This document shows, piece after piece, positions 52,024-62,154 of a DNA stretch of 64,000 nt (position 1 is its first letter; every line of letters starts with the position of its first letter). Source of the DNA: Fredinandcohnia onubensis (lineage in GTDB: Bacteria; Bacillota; Bacilli; Bacillales; Bacillaceae_L). The notes below the pieces were generated by a model. That model was given only the letters and a program-made list of their open reading frames with translations, had not been told where the DNA came from and made no database searches. Where the stretch lies: assembly GCF_002734285.1 (NCBI RefSeq), contig NZ_NSEA01000008.1, forward strand, positions 246,902 through 310,901, read 5' to 3'. The translations under genes and the position numbers were made by a program.

Positions 52024-55000
52024 TTGGAAAATAAAGAAATGGTTAATGTAAGAAGTGAATTGTTAGAGAGACTTCAATTAGAATTGATAGGTCCTAATGA
52101 TCCATTTGAAACATTAATTGAACGTCCCTCTCAACGTTATTTGTGTGGAATACTTTGGCCTGTAAGGACACAAATTGATAAATCTGAAGACGACAATTTG
52201 GATTCAGGTAATGAAGGAGAAGAAACAGGTAACGAAGAAAACTTAGCCCCCCTTCTCCAAGCAATGAATCCCTCTGCAATTGGGTTATCATTCATAGTGG
52301 AAGGTGAACATACTGTTGAAGCTAACATTAGCTGGGGAAAGTACAAAGAAGTTCCAGATGTAGGTGGGAACACAGAAAAGACAAATTGGTCGAGAATAAA
52401 TAAAAGCCAAGACAATATTACGATAGATGTTACAAAAACGGATGTAAGACAATCAATTCCGTTACAAAACGAGGAGCATGTATTTGTCGAATATCAATCA
52501 AGAAGTCTAACTCATAACAAGTATGCAGTCAGCCTTTTTTTAGTAAATCGAAAGCTAAAACCAAAAAAAGTAGTCGAAGATCTTTATTGTATTTTCCAAC
52601 CAGTAATTACTATTAGTGGTATATCACAAGGTAGTAAGCCGTTTGCTGTACGTAAAATAGATGATGATATTTCAATCTATAAATCCATGGATGATCAATC
52701 TGATGATCTACTTTATCGTGATCAACAAGTGTTTGCCAATGGTCATGGTGTTGCAGTAGAGTGGGCGGATCTTACTAAGGATGGGAAGCACGCAGGAAAA
52801 TTAACAACCATTACAATGCCCTTTTATGAAATCCCGAGAGTGATTCCTCCAAAATGGGAGAATGAGGGTAGCCTAGATATGAAAAAGCTAGCAAATGCTA
52901 ATGATGGAGATGAAATATATTCTTATCTCTCCCCTCTTTGTCGTGAATATACAAATTGGATTCATCAAGAAGAACGAAAGCTAAAAGACCTTGATCCAAC
53001 TTTTCACGAAACTGGAAAAAGACATATTGGTAATTGCAAAAAAGCTGTAGCCCGTATGGAAGAAGGATTACAACTAATAAAATCTGAAAAAGATGTGTTT
53101 ATTGCATTTCGTTTTGCTAACAAAGCAATGTCTCTTCAAATTGAGCATTCTGTTTGGGCAAAGAAAAAGGAAAAAGATTTTTCAAAAGGACCAGATAAAA
53201 TTGACACACAATGGCGTCCATTTCAAATTGCCTTTGTTCTACAAGGGTTAGCAGGGTTATCTAACCCAGAACATGACGATAGAAATATTACAGATCTACT
53301 TTGGTTTCCAACGGGTGGAGGAAAAACAGAAGCATATTTAGGACTAGCTGCCTTTACAATGGCACTAAGAAGAATGAAAAAAGACCAAGGTGGATATCGT
53401 GGGGATGCTGGTGTAACGGTACTAATGCGATACACATTACGACTGTTAACAATTCAACAGTTCCAAAGAGCAACTGCATTAATTTGTGCTTGTGAAACCC
53501 TACGAAAAAATCAACCTGAGTTATTTGGACATGTACCATTTCGGATTGGTTTATGGGTTGGAATCAAAAGTACACCAAATACTTTTGATGAAGCACTTGA
53601 TGCGGTAAAACAAACAAAAGAATCATATAAGAAAAAGAGCGTAACTTTTAATAAAACAGGCACACCGGTGCAAGTATTAACATGTCCTTGGTGTGGGGCT
53701 TCTCTAGTTAATGATGAGAAAAGTTTTAGTCATTCCTATTTCCCCGATCGTAGAAAACGAAGAGTACATATTTATTGTTCCCGCAAAGAATGCGAGTTTG
53801 GCAGAAGCCCAAATAGTGATGGAATTCCTGTTCTTGTTACGGATGAAGAGATTTACAGATTACTTCCTGACCTATTAATCGGTACAGTTGACAAATTTGC
53901 CCGTATGCCTTGGGTCGGTGAAATACAAGGTTTATTCGGCAAAATTGCAGGTGAAGTCAAAGGTTGGGGCTTCATAGCTCCGGGAGCTGATGAAGATACT
54001 GTAAATAATATGAAAAAAGTTACGAATGGAATTGAATACAGTGACACGAGAAAATTATTACCACCTGAGCTTATTATTCAGGATGAGCTTCATCTCATAT
54101 CTGGCCCACTAGGTACCATGGTTGGTTTATACGAGACAGCTGTTGATACACTTTCCTCAAGAATAATAAACGGAAAATCAGTTGGTCCTAAAGTCGTAGC
54201 ATCAACAGCGACAATTCGCCAAGCAAAAGAACAGGTTAAAGGCTTGTTTGCAAGAGATATTTCGATATTCCCAAGTCCTGGACTTTCATCGAATGACTCA
54301 TTCTTTGCAGTTGAACAACCACTTGAATCGGTTCCTGGAAGAGTCTATGCTGGTATATTTGCACCGGGGAAAAGTATGAAGACAGCACTTGTAAGAATTT
54401 ATTCTGCCCTACTTGCTTCAACTGGAGCAATGGAAGAATTTTCGAAGGAAGATCTCGATCCATATCAAACAGTTGTTGGCTACTATAATAGCTTACGTGA
54501 ACTGGGTGGAGCAGTCCGACTAGTAGAAGATGACGTTCGTGCGAGAATGGATGTTTTGGAAAAACGGCAAGAAGGTCAAAACTATAAATTTTTAAAGAGA
54601 AATTATGAAAATGATGTACCCGAACTAACAAGTAGAATTGACTCAAAGGACATCCCCAAAATTTTGGATGACTTAAATCAGCCATTTTATGGAAAGATGA
54701 TAAACAAACCAGTTGATATTGTCCTTGCTAGTAACATGATTTCAGTTGGTGTTGACGTGGATCGACTAGGCTTAATGGTTGTAACAGGTCAACCAAAAAC
54801 AACTGCTGAATATATACAATCAACAAGCCGGGTTGGACGTAAATTTCCAGGGCTAGTTATTACTTTGTATAACTGGGCCCGTCCGCGGGATGTTTCTCAC
54901 TATGAACAATTCCTTGCTTATCACTCAGCCCTTTATCGGTATGTAGAAGCAATTAGTGTAACACCTTTTGCTTCACGGGCACGTGATCGTGGGTTAGCTG

Positions 55001-55356
55001 CAACATTTATTTCCATGGTTCGATTAGAAATTGAAGAAATGGCAAAAAAACAAGATGCGGGTAATTTTGAGGAAGATAATAACTTTGTTCAATTAATAAA
55101 AAGTCGCGTATTGGAGCGGGTAGAAAAAATAGATAATTCTGATCGACGAAATGAAGTATTAAAAGATTTAGAAGGCTACTTTGAGGTATGGGAAACTGAT
55201 ATTAAAATTGGTTCACTCTATTATAATGGTGGTGGAAAAAAAGCCAGAAACCTAATGTACAGTCTTGGAAATAAAAAATCTGGTTCGTTTGGAGTTCCTA
55301 ATTCCATGCGTGATGTAGAAACAACATTAGGAATTTATTTACGGAAGGAAGAGTAA
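52024..55356 (+). CDS. drmA: DISARM-type SF2 helicase DrmA
   Basis: 1110 aa. The N-terminus (LLERLQLELIGPNDPFETLIERPSQRYLCGILWP in parts) is the DrmA-type start. The helicase core has Walker A FPTGGGKTEAY (428-438), a DELH box at about 689-692, STATI (III), and SNMISVGVDVDRLGL plus STSRVGRKFPG (V and VI, about 902-940). A zinc-finger insertion (CPWCG near 557, then C-x4-C near 587) lies between. In DISARM, DrmA and DrmB form a complex that loads on invading DNA. Start TTG 52024 with AAGGTGG upstream; the drmB start follows the stop by three bases. Divergent from the SF1 helicase genes. Confidence 0.92.
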   Translation: MENKEMVNVRSELLERLQLELIGPNDPFETLIERPSQRYLCGILWPVRTQIDKSEDDNLDSGNEGEETGNEENLAPLLQAMNPSAIGLSFIVEGEHTVEANISWGKYKEVPDVGGNTEKTNWSRINKSQDNITIDVTKTDVRQSIPLQNEEHVFVEYQSRSLTHNKYAVSLFLVNRKLKPKKVVEDLYCIFQPVITISGISQGSKPFAVRKIDDDISIYKSMDDQSDDLLYRDQQVFANGHGVAVEWADLTKDGKHAGKLTTITMPFYEIPRVIPPKWENEGSLDMKKLANANDGDEIYSYLSPLCREYTNWIHQEERKLKDLDPTFHETGKRHIGNCKKAVARMEEGLQLIKSEKDVFIAFRFANKAMSLQIEHSVWAKKKEKDFSKGPDKIDTQWRPFQIAFVLQGLAGLSNPEHDDRNITDLLWFPTGGGKTEAYLGLAAFTMALRRMKKDQGGYRGDAGVTVLMRYTLRLLTIQQFQRATALICACETLRKNQPELFGHVPFRIGLWVGIKSTPNTFDEALDAVKQTKESYKKKSVTFNKTGTPVQVLTCPWCGASLVNDEKSFSHSYFPDRRKRRVHIYCSRKECEFGRSPNSDGIPVLVTDEEIYRLLPDLLIGTVDKFARMPWVGEIQGLFGKIAGEVKGWGFIAPGADEDTVNNMKKVTNGIEYSDTRKLLPPELIIQDELHLISGPLGTMVGLYETAVDTLSSRIINGKSVGPKVVASTATIRQAKEQVKGLFARDISIFPSPGLSSNDSFFAVEQPLESVPGRVYAGIFAPGKSMKTALVRIYSALLASTGAMEEFSKEDLDPYQTVVGYYNSLRELGGAVRLVEDDVRARMDVLEKRQEGQNYKFLKRNYENDVPELTSRIDSKDIPKILDDLNQPFYGKMINKPVDIVLASNMISVGVDVDRLGLMVVTGQPKTTAEYIQSTSRVGRKFPGLVITLYNWARPRDVSHYEQFLAYHSALYRYVEAISVTPFASRARDRGLAATFISMVRLEIEEMAKKQDAGNFEEDNNFVQLIKSRVLERVEKIDNSDRRNEVLKDLEGYFEVWETDIKIGSLYYNGGGKKARNLMYSLGNKKSGSFGVPNSMRDVETTLGIYLRKEE

Positions 55357-55359
55357 GCA

Positions 55360-57162
55360 ATGTCTAATAAAATAGGAGAAATTAGACCTAGTCAATTTAT
55401 TTCAACGTTTGGACCTGGTTCAGTTTTAGAGTTGCCGGACTACTCCATTATTATTGCAGGGCTTGATGAATGGGAAACACAACATTGCATACCTATCCAA
55501 GAGCCAAGACTTATACGAAAACTAGGACTTAGAAAAATCCTTTCTCTCCCCTTTCCAAAGAGAGAAGGTGGATTTGGAGATCAACTTCCGACAATTCCAG
55601 CCTTTCGTTTTCCCGTTTTTCATGTCTGCCCAGAATGTCGCAAACTCGCGCCATATAATTATTTTTCAGTAGAAAATGATGGGGTATATTGTTTTAATAA
55701 TAAAGGAAAAAATGAGGAACCATGCAGGAAAGTGAAGACCTTTCCTGTCCGTTTCGTAACTGCTTGTGAAAACGGGCATTTAAATGATTTTCCTTGGAAT
55801 TACTATGTTCATAACGGTACGAATCAAGACTGTAAGGGAGATTTATATTTAGAGGACACCGCACGTACTGGTGCTATCTCAGATTTAGAAGTTCAATGTA
55901 TGTCATGTAAAAGTACTAGGTCATTACAAGATGCATTTCAAAAAGAAGACAGTAAAAACCCATTAGGAAAATGTTTTGGTAGTAGTCCGTGGTTAGGAAA
56001 ACATGCCCAAGAGTCTTGTGACCAATCGCCAAGGGTTTTATTGAGAGGAGCATCAAACCTCTATTTTTCAGTAATTGAAAGTGCACTTGCTATTCCACCC
56101 TACACAAATCCGTTGCATTCAATTGTGGCCTCGATCTCAGATCGACTCGAAAAAATGGATTCACTTGAAATGCTACAAATGGGTATGGATATGGGCTTCT
56201 TGCCCGAATTAGAAGGGCAAGACCCAGTAAAGGTTTGGGAAGTTCTTCAACTTCAACAAAACTTAGGAACAGGTGAAAGCCAAGATCTCCTTCGACCAGA
56301 ATGGGAAGCAATCATCCAAGGAAATCAAAATAGTGAGGAACACCATTTTGAAACAGAACGACAGGGAGTACCAAATGATTTCTACTCTTTAATTTCACAT
56401 TTGATTATGGTTCGAAGGCTTAAGGAGGTTCGAGTACTTCGCTCGTTCACTAGAATAAGCCCTCCACCTGATACAACTGCACTTCTTTCAGGTGAAGGGG
56501 ATGAAAATGAGATTATTTCATATGAAGCCCCCTTAAGCAAACAACAACTTAATTGGCGTCCTGGTGTAGAAACACACGGTGAAGGCATTTTCATTGGCCT
56601 TAATGAAAACGCACTTCAGCAATGGGAAGATGAAGTGGAAAGCTATGAAGACGAAATGAATAAAAACTACCAAAAATATTGTGATGATCGAAATATTCCA
56701 GAAGATGAGCGAGCAGCATTTCCAGGAGCTCGTTACATATTATTACATACTCTATCTCACTCTTTAATGCGACAATTATGTTTAAACTCTGGATATTCTT
56801 CATCAGCCCTAAGAGAACGGATTTATTCAAGACGTGGAAACAACCCAGATGATTGTATGGCTGGAATTTTGATATATACAGCAACTCCAGATTCAGAAGG
56901 AAGCTTAGGTGGTCTTGTAGAACTTGGTAAGACTGAAAATTTTCATAATGTACTATGGAAAGCACTTGATGAAGCAAGATTGTGTTCAAGCGACCCGCTT
57001 TGTGCTGAACATACACCAGAAACAGTTGGAGACTTAAACGGAGCTGCTTGTCATTCATGTATGCTAGCATCAGAAACATCATGTGAACGTTCAAATCGCT
57101 TCTTAGATCGTTCACTACTGGTAAAAACAGTTTCGAACCAGAACATTCACTATTTTAAATAA
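55360..57162 (+). CDS. drmB: DISARM DUF1998 protein DrmB
   Basis: 600 aa. The N-terminus begins IGEIRPSQFISTFGPGSVLELPD, typical of DrmB. Several Cys pairs suggest zinc sites: CPECRKLAPYN near 90, TACENGHLNDFPW, CMSCKS. The DUF1998 domain is C-terminal (YILLHTLSHSLMRQL near 456, SSALRERIYS, AGILIYTATPDSEGSLGGLVELG in parts) and ends with CHSCMLASETSCERSNRFLDR. DrmB binds DrmA and holds it in an autoinhibited state until a DNA 5' overhang is met. Directly downstream of drmA with the same orientation, forming one transcript ending at a strong terminator. No DrmC follows. Confidence 0.93.
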   Translation: MSNKIGEIRPSQFISTFGPGSVLELPDYSIIIAGLDEWETQHCIPIQEPRLIRKLGLRKILSLPFPKREGGFGDQLPTIPAFRFPVFHVCPECRKLAPYNYFSVENDGVYCFNNKGKNEEPCRKVKTFPVRFVTACENGHLNDFPWNYYVHNGTNQDCKGDLYLEDTARTGAISDLEVQCMSCKSTRSLQDAFQKEDSKNPLGKCFGSSPWLGKHAQESCDQSPRVLLRGASNLYFSVIESALAIPPYTNPLHSIVASISDRLEKMDSLEMLQMGMDMGFLPELEGQDPVKVWEVLQLQQNLGTGESQDLLRPEWEAIIQGNQNSEEHHFETERQGVPNDFYSLISHLIMVRRLKEVRVLRSFTRISPPPDTTALLSGEGDENEIISYEAPLSKQQLNWRPGVETHGEGIFIGLNENALQQWEDEVESYEDEMNKNYQKYCDDRNIPEDERAAFPGARYILLHTLSHSLMRQLCLNSGYSSSALRERIYSRRGNNPDDCMAGILIYTATPDSEGSLGGLVELGKTENFHNVLWKALDEARLCSSDPLCAEHTPETVGDLNGAACHSCMLASETSCERSNRFLDRSLLVKTVSNQNIHYFK

Positions 57163-57167
57163 AATGA

Positions 57168-57199
57168 AGCCCGAAATCACTTATGATTTCGGGCTAAAA
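57168..57199. terminator. Bidirectional terminator between drmB and the convergent module
   Basis: AGCCCGAAATCA pairs perfectly with TGATTTCGGGCT around CTTA, flanked by A and T runs. Confidence 0.9.
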
Positions 57200-57211
57200 T
57201 ATAAAAATTTC

Positions 57212-57526
57212 TTATGGTGCATATTCTTTTATTTGAGGTTTTCCTAGTTTCTCCAATTGAAAAAGCAATTCATAGTTAAAATCATCAACAATATTGTTTT
57301 TATTGTAAATAACAATAATATCAATTTCATCTATCTTTTCAATAATTTCTAATAATCCATCACTTTGTCCAGGGATGTCAATGATACCACCTAATAAATT
57401 CCATCCAGATTCTTCAATAAATAATTTCAATTTATTTACTAAATCGTAGATCTCCTCATCACCTTGACCATAAATAACAGCTTGTTTCAAGGTGTTTTCA
57501 CCCTCTATCATCATTTTCATTTGCAT
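57212..57526 (-). CDS. Small protein with resolvase-like fold, no catalytic serine
   Basis: 104 aa. The order of elements, QAVIYGQG, KLKLFIEESGWNLLGGIIDIPGQ, LLEIIEKIDEIDIIVIYNKNNI and LFQLEKLG, mimics the N-terminal catalytic domain of serine resolvases (IYARVS.., ..L..G.., D.G.SG.., ID.ILV...DR..R), but the nucleophile Ser and the catalytic arginines are missing and there is no C-terminal DNA-binding domain. It may be a degenerate recombinase domain used as a binding module, or only a resemblance of alpha/beta pattern. GAAGG precedes the ATG. It follows duplicated module copy 2 by 15 bases. Confidence 0.55.
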   Translation of the reverse strand: MQMKMMIEGENTLKQAVIYGQGDEEIYDLVNKLKLFIEESGWNLLGGIIDIPGQSDGLLEIIEKIDEIDIIVIYNKNNIVDDFNYELLFQLEKLGKPQIKEYAP

Positions 57527-57541
57527 GTAAAAACCTTCGAA

Positions 57542-58930
57542 TTATTTTGTATTTAATTTTAAGTCATAAATTTTGAAGTTATAGTTAAAGGAAATTTTAT
57601 CTTGTTCTTTTAACTGCATGACAACCCTTTCTTCCTTAATGATATTCACTTTAATCAAGTTGTCCATTAGAACATCAAATAGATTTTCCAATGTTGATTT
57701 TACAAATAATCGTCTCACACCATAACGTTGCTCAAAATCCTTACGTTCTTCTACATTATCATACATATTAATGAAAAAGATTCGGACAATGTCCCTCACC
57801 GTAAATCCTTTTGTTAAACTTTTATTAAAAATTATTCTTATTAAGTTTAGATAGTCTTTTTTATTCTTATATCCATCTGATAAAGCACTTGCCAGTTTAT
57901 CAAGAATATCTTCATTAATAAGTAATACAGATTTACCATCCGTTATGTCAGAACTATTTAAATAGGTAATTCGATTACTTGATTTTGGTTTCTGATGCAA
58001 AAAATTTATGAGTCTATCTTCAAGCTCGACTTCATTTTTACTCTCAACCGTATTTCTTTCTTCCAAGAAAAGGTTATTCATATCATTACTATATTCTTGG
58101 CTAATAATTATCAACGATCTAATCAAGTCAATTTCCTTATAAAACTTGACTTCATCATGAATGAGTTCTCCATCAAACCACAAGTTTTTTATCGAATGAA
58201 TATATTTATTCACTTGTTGATTTATATAGAATTGAATCGTTTTAAGATGATTGCTCAGTGTTAAACGGTCAATATCCATTTCTGTTGAAAAACAATTCCC
58301 AACAATTATTGGTGCATAGTCTAGCTTTTCTTCCCATTTTTTTACGAATTTTTTATAAATATCACTCTTAGAACTCATCTTTTTTTCATAAAGTTGAGAA
58401 ATAACGTTGATTTCCCCCGCCCAAAAATGATCAAGCACATGCTCTTCAATTTGTTTGGTAGTTCCTCGTAGGAAGGAAGCCTTACTTTCATATCCTTTTA
58501 TAGCTAGTAAAATATATTTCATGAGTTGGTGTAGATCTTTATGCGGTTTTAATGCCTCATGAATCGCTTTTTCTAAAGCTAAAAAATCAACATTCTCTAT
58601 AGACATAAGCTTCCAAGAAAGTGTCTTTTCAATGGTAAACTCCATTTCGATAGAAAGTTGAAGAAAAGGTGTAAGATCCCATTGGTAACCTGTCAGTTTT
58701 AGGTAATAGTCTGACTTTGCAATACCCATTGATAGAACTTCATGTCCTTCTTTATTATAAATAATATGACTATAAGGACTCCCTAATTGTTCATTTACCT
58801 CATCATAAAGGTTTAAATCAGAAAAAACTCTTTCCAACTGCTCTATCCTCTGACAAATAGTTGGATTAGGATCAATCATTTTCTTTACTTTCGAACTTTG
58901 AAAGTTAACACTTGTTGGAACTGTCATCAT
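57542..58930 (-). CDS. Unassigned helical protein, copy 2 of the duplicated defence module
   Basis: 462 aa, soluble. It has the same plan as the 45309-46787 product: beta-rich N-terminal part (YNKEGHEVLSMGI, LTGYQWDLTPFLQLSIEMEFTIE), helical domain with DHFWAGEINVISQLY (168-181), KKWEEKL, KNLWFDGEL (248-256), a shorter linker and a C-terminal region LIRIIFNKSLTKGFTVRDI ... LIKVNIIKEE. The copies are diverged, so the duplication is old or the two were acquired separately. AAAGGTGATAC precedes the ATG. It lies downstream of the winged-helix copy 2 gene and upstream of the small resolvase-like gene. Confidence 0.7.
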   Translation of the reverse strand: MMTVPTSVNFQSSKVKKMIDPNPTICQRIEQLERVFSDLNLYDEVNEQLGSPYSHIIYNKEGHEVLSMGIAKSDYYLKLTGYQWDLTPFLQLSIEMEFTIEKTLSWKLMSIENVDFLALEKAIHEALKPHKDLHQLMKYILLAIKGYESKASFLRGTTKQIEEHVLDHFWAGEINVISQLYEKKMSSKSDIYKKFVKKWEEKLDYAPIIVGNCFSTEMDIDRLTLSNHLKTIQFYINQQVNKYIHSIKNLWFDGELIHDEVKFYKEIDLIRSLIIISQEYSNDMNNLFLEERNTVESKNEVELEDRLINFLHQKPKSSNRITYLNSSDITDGKSVLLINEDILDKLASALSDGYKNKKDYLNLIRIIFNKSLTKGFTVRDIVRIFFINMYDNVEERKDFEQRYGVRRLFVKSTLENLFDVLMDNLIKVNIIKEERVVMQLKEQDKISFNYNFKIYDLKLNTK

Positions 58931-59181
58931 GTATCACCTTTAACCAGTAGAATTTTTTCTAGACCTCAGTTAATTTAATTAACGTTTCATGTCCTCCATA
59001 AGTGCAAACGTTTGATGTTTATGCTATGAAAATTCAATAGAAGTATTTGTTACAACTTGATGCAACTCACATTCACATTTAATCTGTTTAGCACACAAAA
59101 CCTCTAGATAGGTTTTCATAATAACTTTATATCTCTTTACATCTTTAATCAAACTTTTTGAATTGGAGGGTAATTCTTGAG

Positions 59182-61212
59182 TCAATTTACACTCTTCCTC
59201 TCACGATCATTAACGAAATCTTTAACTTTGTTAAAAAAATTTAGGCTTGGTTCGATCGAAGTATATAATTCCTCAATTGCTACTATGTCCCCTTTATTAA
59301 AATTCTCCAAAACACATTCAGAAATTATATCGCTCAATTTTTTTTCTTCTTGTGTAATCTCTATCAATGTATTCTCTATTTGCTGAATAAGAGATTCCGT
59401 ATCGAGGAGCTGAATTTCTAATATTTCGTCACTTTGGAATTCGATTATTTCTTGTCCTTTTTCTTCTTGAGGTTGGACATCGTCTGTTGACTCTGTTATC
59501 AATTCTTCATTATCTACTTGTTTCATCCAATCATCTTTTCCTGTTTCAGCGGGTTCTTCCATTTCTAGATTTTCTTCATTTATATAATATCTAGATAGTT
59601 TACTTATATTTAATCTCCAGTATCCTTTTTTATCTTCAACTTGCTTAAAGCATTCATTTCTACTCAGGAGGTTTGTCACAGTATTTTTAGTCGTGGACCG
59701 TTTTTCAGAAATTTTATCCTGTAATAGGGACCAATGCATTCCAGAAGGATGTGTCGCCAAGGTTTCACACATTAAACTAAAAATAGATTTATTAACTGAT
59801 TTGCTTTCTTCAATTAATCGACCAATATCTAAATATCTTTGCTGCTCAGTGGCATACCGTTCATCAAAACCTACTTTATGGACTCGTATTAAAAACATGA
59901 TGTCTTTATCTACTTTGAATCCCAATTTGTGTCCAGGTTCGATCAAGGAATCGGCAAAAAAATCCATGACACCATCACCAAAGAAATAATACTTACCATT
60001 TCTAATCTCCCAATTCCATTCATAGCGGTATTCTTCATGTTCAATCATTATTTTGCCGTGAGTATTTTGCCGGAATAAAATTGATTGTTCGATCAAAGTC
60101 TTAGGGATTATAAAATACCCTTTAACTCGGTCAAAATAGGAAACGGTATGATAGGCATAGAACATATCCTCAGTTATCTTCTTTTCATTTCCCCATCTAT
60201 TTAGTACTTGCTCACTCGAAGGGGTAACAGACTGATTTGCATATTCCATTAATTCGCTCACATTTTCTATTGTTGGAGTGGAATTTTTAACAGCATAGTA
60301 GACTGTTTCATCGTTTACTATTTTTAAATTGGCCGCTTCTTTTCTATAGAGCCATTTGTGTTTATCGATTTGTTTTATTTCAGGTACAACTTCTAATAAG
60401 TCTTTAGTAGCCTCACTATAAATCGGGAAAGAAGGTTCATTTTGTGAAACCTTAAATACATGGTTAATTATTTCTGTTGTGGACACTTCCTTCTTACTTT
60501 CTTTTAGGAAGTTGATAATCTTATAGCTGAGTCTGCCTACTTCTTCACTTATTTCTACTGGGACTTCAATCTCTTGCTGGTCAATATCATTTATGTCTTC
60601 CGATAATTTAATCTCAATTCTATTTCCAAGAGTGGAAAAACGTTCATCAAATTGGGGTAGAAAAATAACTTTCTCCTTGTCTAGTTTATTTGTTAAGACA
60701 ACCCTTTCAATTACATACTCCTTTTCAGCATCTATAAGGTCACTCTTTAAGATATAATCATAGACCATATTATTAATAATCACCCATTCAGATAAAATCC
60801 AGTAAGGGGTATTTTCAATTTGAGAAAATCGGATATCGGTTAATAACATTTGTCTTAAGACATCGTCAGCCTCATATACTTTTAATCTATATTTCATGTC
60901 GGAAATTCTAAGTGGGCTTTTTCGCGGATTCATATATTCATAGATGTGATTAAGTCTTGCATCGATTTTATCCTTTATTCCCCATAGTCCATCTTCAACC
61001 TCATAGAAATAAGACTTAGGTGCATTCAATGCCAAGTCAACAATTTCTTGTATGTCATTAGATGAAGAATTAAGATTCATCCAATTCTTTTTTACATATA
61101 ACACTATTTCATGATATGGCAGTATATTTTCTGGATTTTGTAATAATGCTCGTTTTATCAAACTGATATTACTATAACAAATACCTGGTATTTTCTTATT
61201 AATTAATTTCAT
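59182..61212 (-). CDS. Multi-winged-helix protein with GVMDFFAD motif, copy 2 of the duplicated defence module
   Basis: 676 aa from the ATG at 61212 (AAAGGTGG upstream; a TTG two codons earlier is possible). It carries an extra N-terminal half compared with copy 1: a winged-helix-like region at about 20-85 (ILPYHEIVLYVKK ... YFYEVEDGLWGIK) and a middle region, then a HARE-HTH-like unit at 228-295, then the shared part: FDRVKGYFII, YRYEWNWEI, FGDGVMDFFAD (about 411-421), and the last winged helix with HPSGMHW, LLSRNECF and SKLSRYYINE (about 485-545), followed by an acidic then helical tail. The domain plan suggests a DNA-reading protein acting with the helicase encoded upstream on this strand. 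Confidence 0.7.
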   Translation of the reverse strand: MKLINKKIPGICYSNISLIKRALLQNPENILPYHEIVLYVKKNWMNLNSSSNDIQEIVDLALNAPKSYFYEVEDGLWGIKDKIDARLNHIYEYMNPRKSPLRISDMKYRLKVYEADDVLRQMLLTDIRFSQIENTPYWILSEWVIINNMVYDYILKSDLIDAEKEYVIERVVLTNKLDKEKVIFLPQFDERFSTLGNRIEIKLSEDINDIDQQEIEVPVEISEEVGRLSYKIINFLKESKKEVSTTEIINHVFKVSQNEPSFPIYSEATKDLLEVVPEIKQIDKHKWLYRKEAANLKIVNDETVYYAVKNSTPTIENVSELMEYANQSVTPSSEQVLNRWGNEKKITEDMFYAYHTVSYFDRVKGYFIIPKTLIEQSILFRQNTHGKIMIEHEEYRYEWNWEIRNGKYYFFGDGVMDFFADSLIEPGHKLGFKVDKDIMFLIRVHKVGFDERYATEQQRYLDIGRLIEESKSVNKSIFSLMCETLATHPSGMHWSLLQDKISEKRSTTKNTVTNLLSRNECFKQVEDKKGYWRLNISKLSRYYINEENLEMEEPAETGKDDWMKQVDNEELITESTDDVQPQEEKGQEIIEFQSDEILEIQLLDTESLIQQIENTLIEITQEEKKLSDIISECVLENFNKGDIVAIEELYTSIEPSLNFFNKVKDFVNDRERKSVN

Positions 61213-61218
61213 TAACAA

Positions 61219-61550
61219 CCCACCACCTTTATTATAAAGTTAAAACTCTTCCTTAAATCCATCTAAAGCTTGTGCCCATATTACCGATTTGTGACGATAT
61301 GCCTATTACTTTTATTTTTCTTAATAGTCTTATTTTACCAAACTATTGATTGTGAATATATCTTAAATTGTTTTATATCTCGAAAAGATCACGGTATTTA
61401 GCAGCCTATACATTCATGGAAGTGAACCGTAACCTTTTATCCTTATGAATTACTTAACTAGAGTTCATTGAATCTAATAATATTATTAAAACATGCAATA
61501 TTTCAAAGGATAAAATGTTCTTATCTAGAAGTTAATTAATATATTTTATT
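61219..61550. other. Divergent intergenic region
   Basis: About 330 A/T-rich bases between the copy 2 winged-helix gene and a small plus-strand gene. No reading frame or strong hairpin is seen; promoters for both sides should lie here. Confidence 0.5.
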
Positions 61551-61565
61551 TTGGGGGAATGTCAG

Positions 61566-61901
61566 ATGGCTAAAATATATACAAAAGAGCAAAATCAAGT
61601 TTTTGTGGACGTTATGAATGATTACAGAGACCGAATAGATGGATTATCACCTAAAGAAACTCAACGTATAACCAAAGCTTTTGCAAAGGATTTAATAAAT
61701 ACAGTTCCAATACTGTCTGACCGTAGCCAAAATGGTATTGCAGAAAGACTCGTATATTTTGATAACCTTTTGGCGGCTGTTACATTTCCATTTCAATATT
61801 ATTTAAAAAGTAGTCATCATTACTTTGGAAAGCTGCAAAGAAAAAACGGCGGAACAGAACCAAATAAATGGAAAACACAACATGAAGGTAGAAGAGAATA
61901 A
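61566..61901 (+). CDS. Small protein in the defence island, unknown function
   Basis: 111 aa from the ATG at 61566, preceded by GGGGGA; a TTG at 61551 falls within that site. The protein is helical (YTKEQNQVFVDVMNDYRDRIDGL, KETQRITKAFAKDLINTV) with a basic, His-rich C-terminal tail (SSHHYFGKLQRKNGG). No membrane segment and no family I can name. It is a single-gene unit with a strong terminator, oriented against its neighbours. Confidence 0.55.
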   Translation: MAKIYTKEQNQVFVDVMNDYRDRIDGLSPKETQRITKAFAKDLINTVPILSDRSQNGIAERLVYFDNLLAAVTFPFQYYLKSSHHYFGKLQRKNGGTEPNKWKTQHEGRRE

Positions 61902-61960
61902 AATCTCTTTTGGAAAAATGTATATAGTCCAATTTATTACCCTCCAATTCCTGAAAATTA

Positions 61961-62006
61961 AAAACAGCTACAAACATTTTCATTCAATGTTTATAGCTGT
62001 TTTATC
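61961..62006. terminator. Strong bidirectional terminator
   Basis: AAAACAGCTA-AAACATT pairs with AATGTTT-TAGCTGTTTT (one mismatch) around TTCATTC. Confidence 0.85.
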
Positions 62007-62154
62007 TTTTAGTATACTAACTCAATTCACCTAGAGATACCGGTGGTCGGGGTATATCACACATTTAAAAAAATGGTGACTATATTTCATTCATATTTCT
62101 TCAAATGTAATTAATACTAAAATATTGTTTTGCAAGAATTTGTGTGATTATTTT

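Noticed and set aside
45309-61218. Duplicated module as a Wadjet (JetABCD) or Zorya system
   Set aside because: No SMC-like ATPase, JetD-like nuclease or MotAB-like pair is encoded; only gene sizes are reminiscent.
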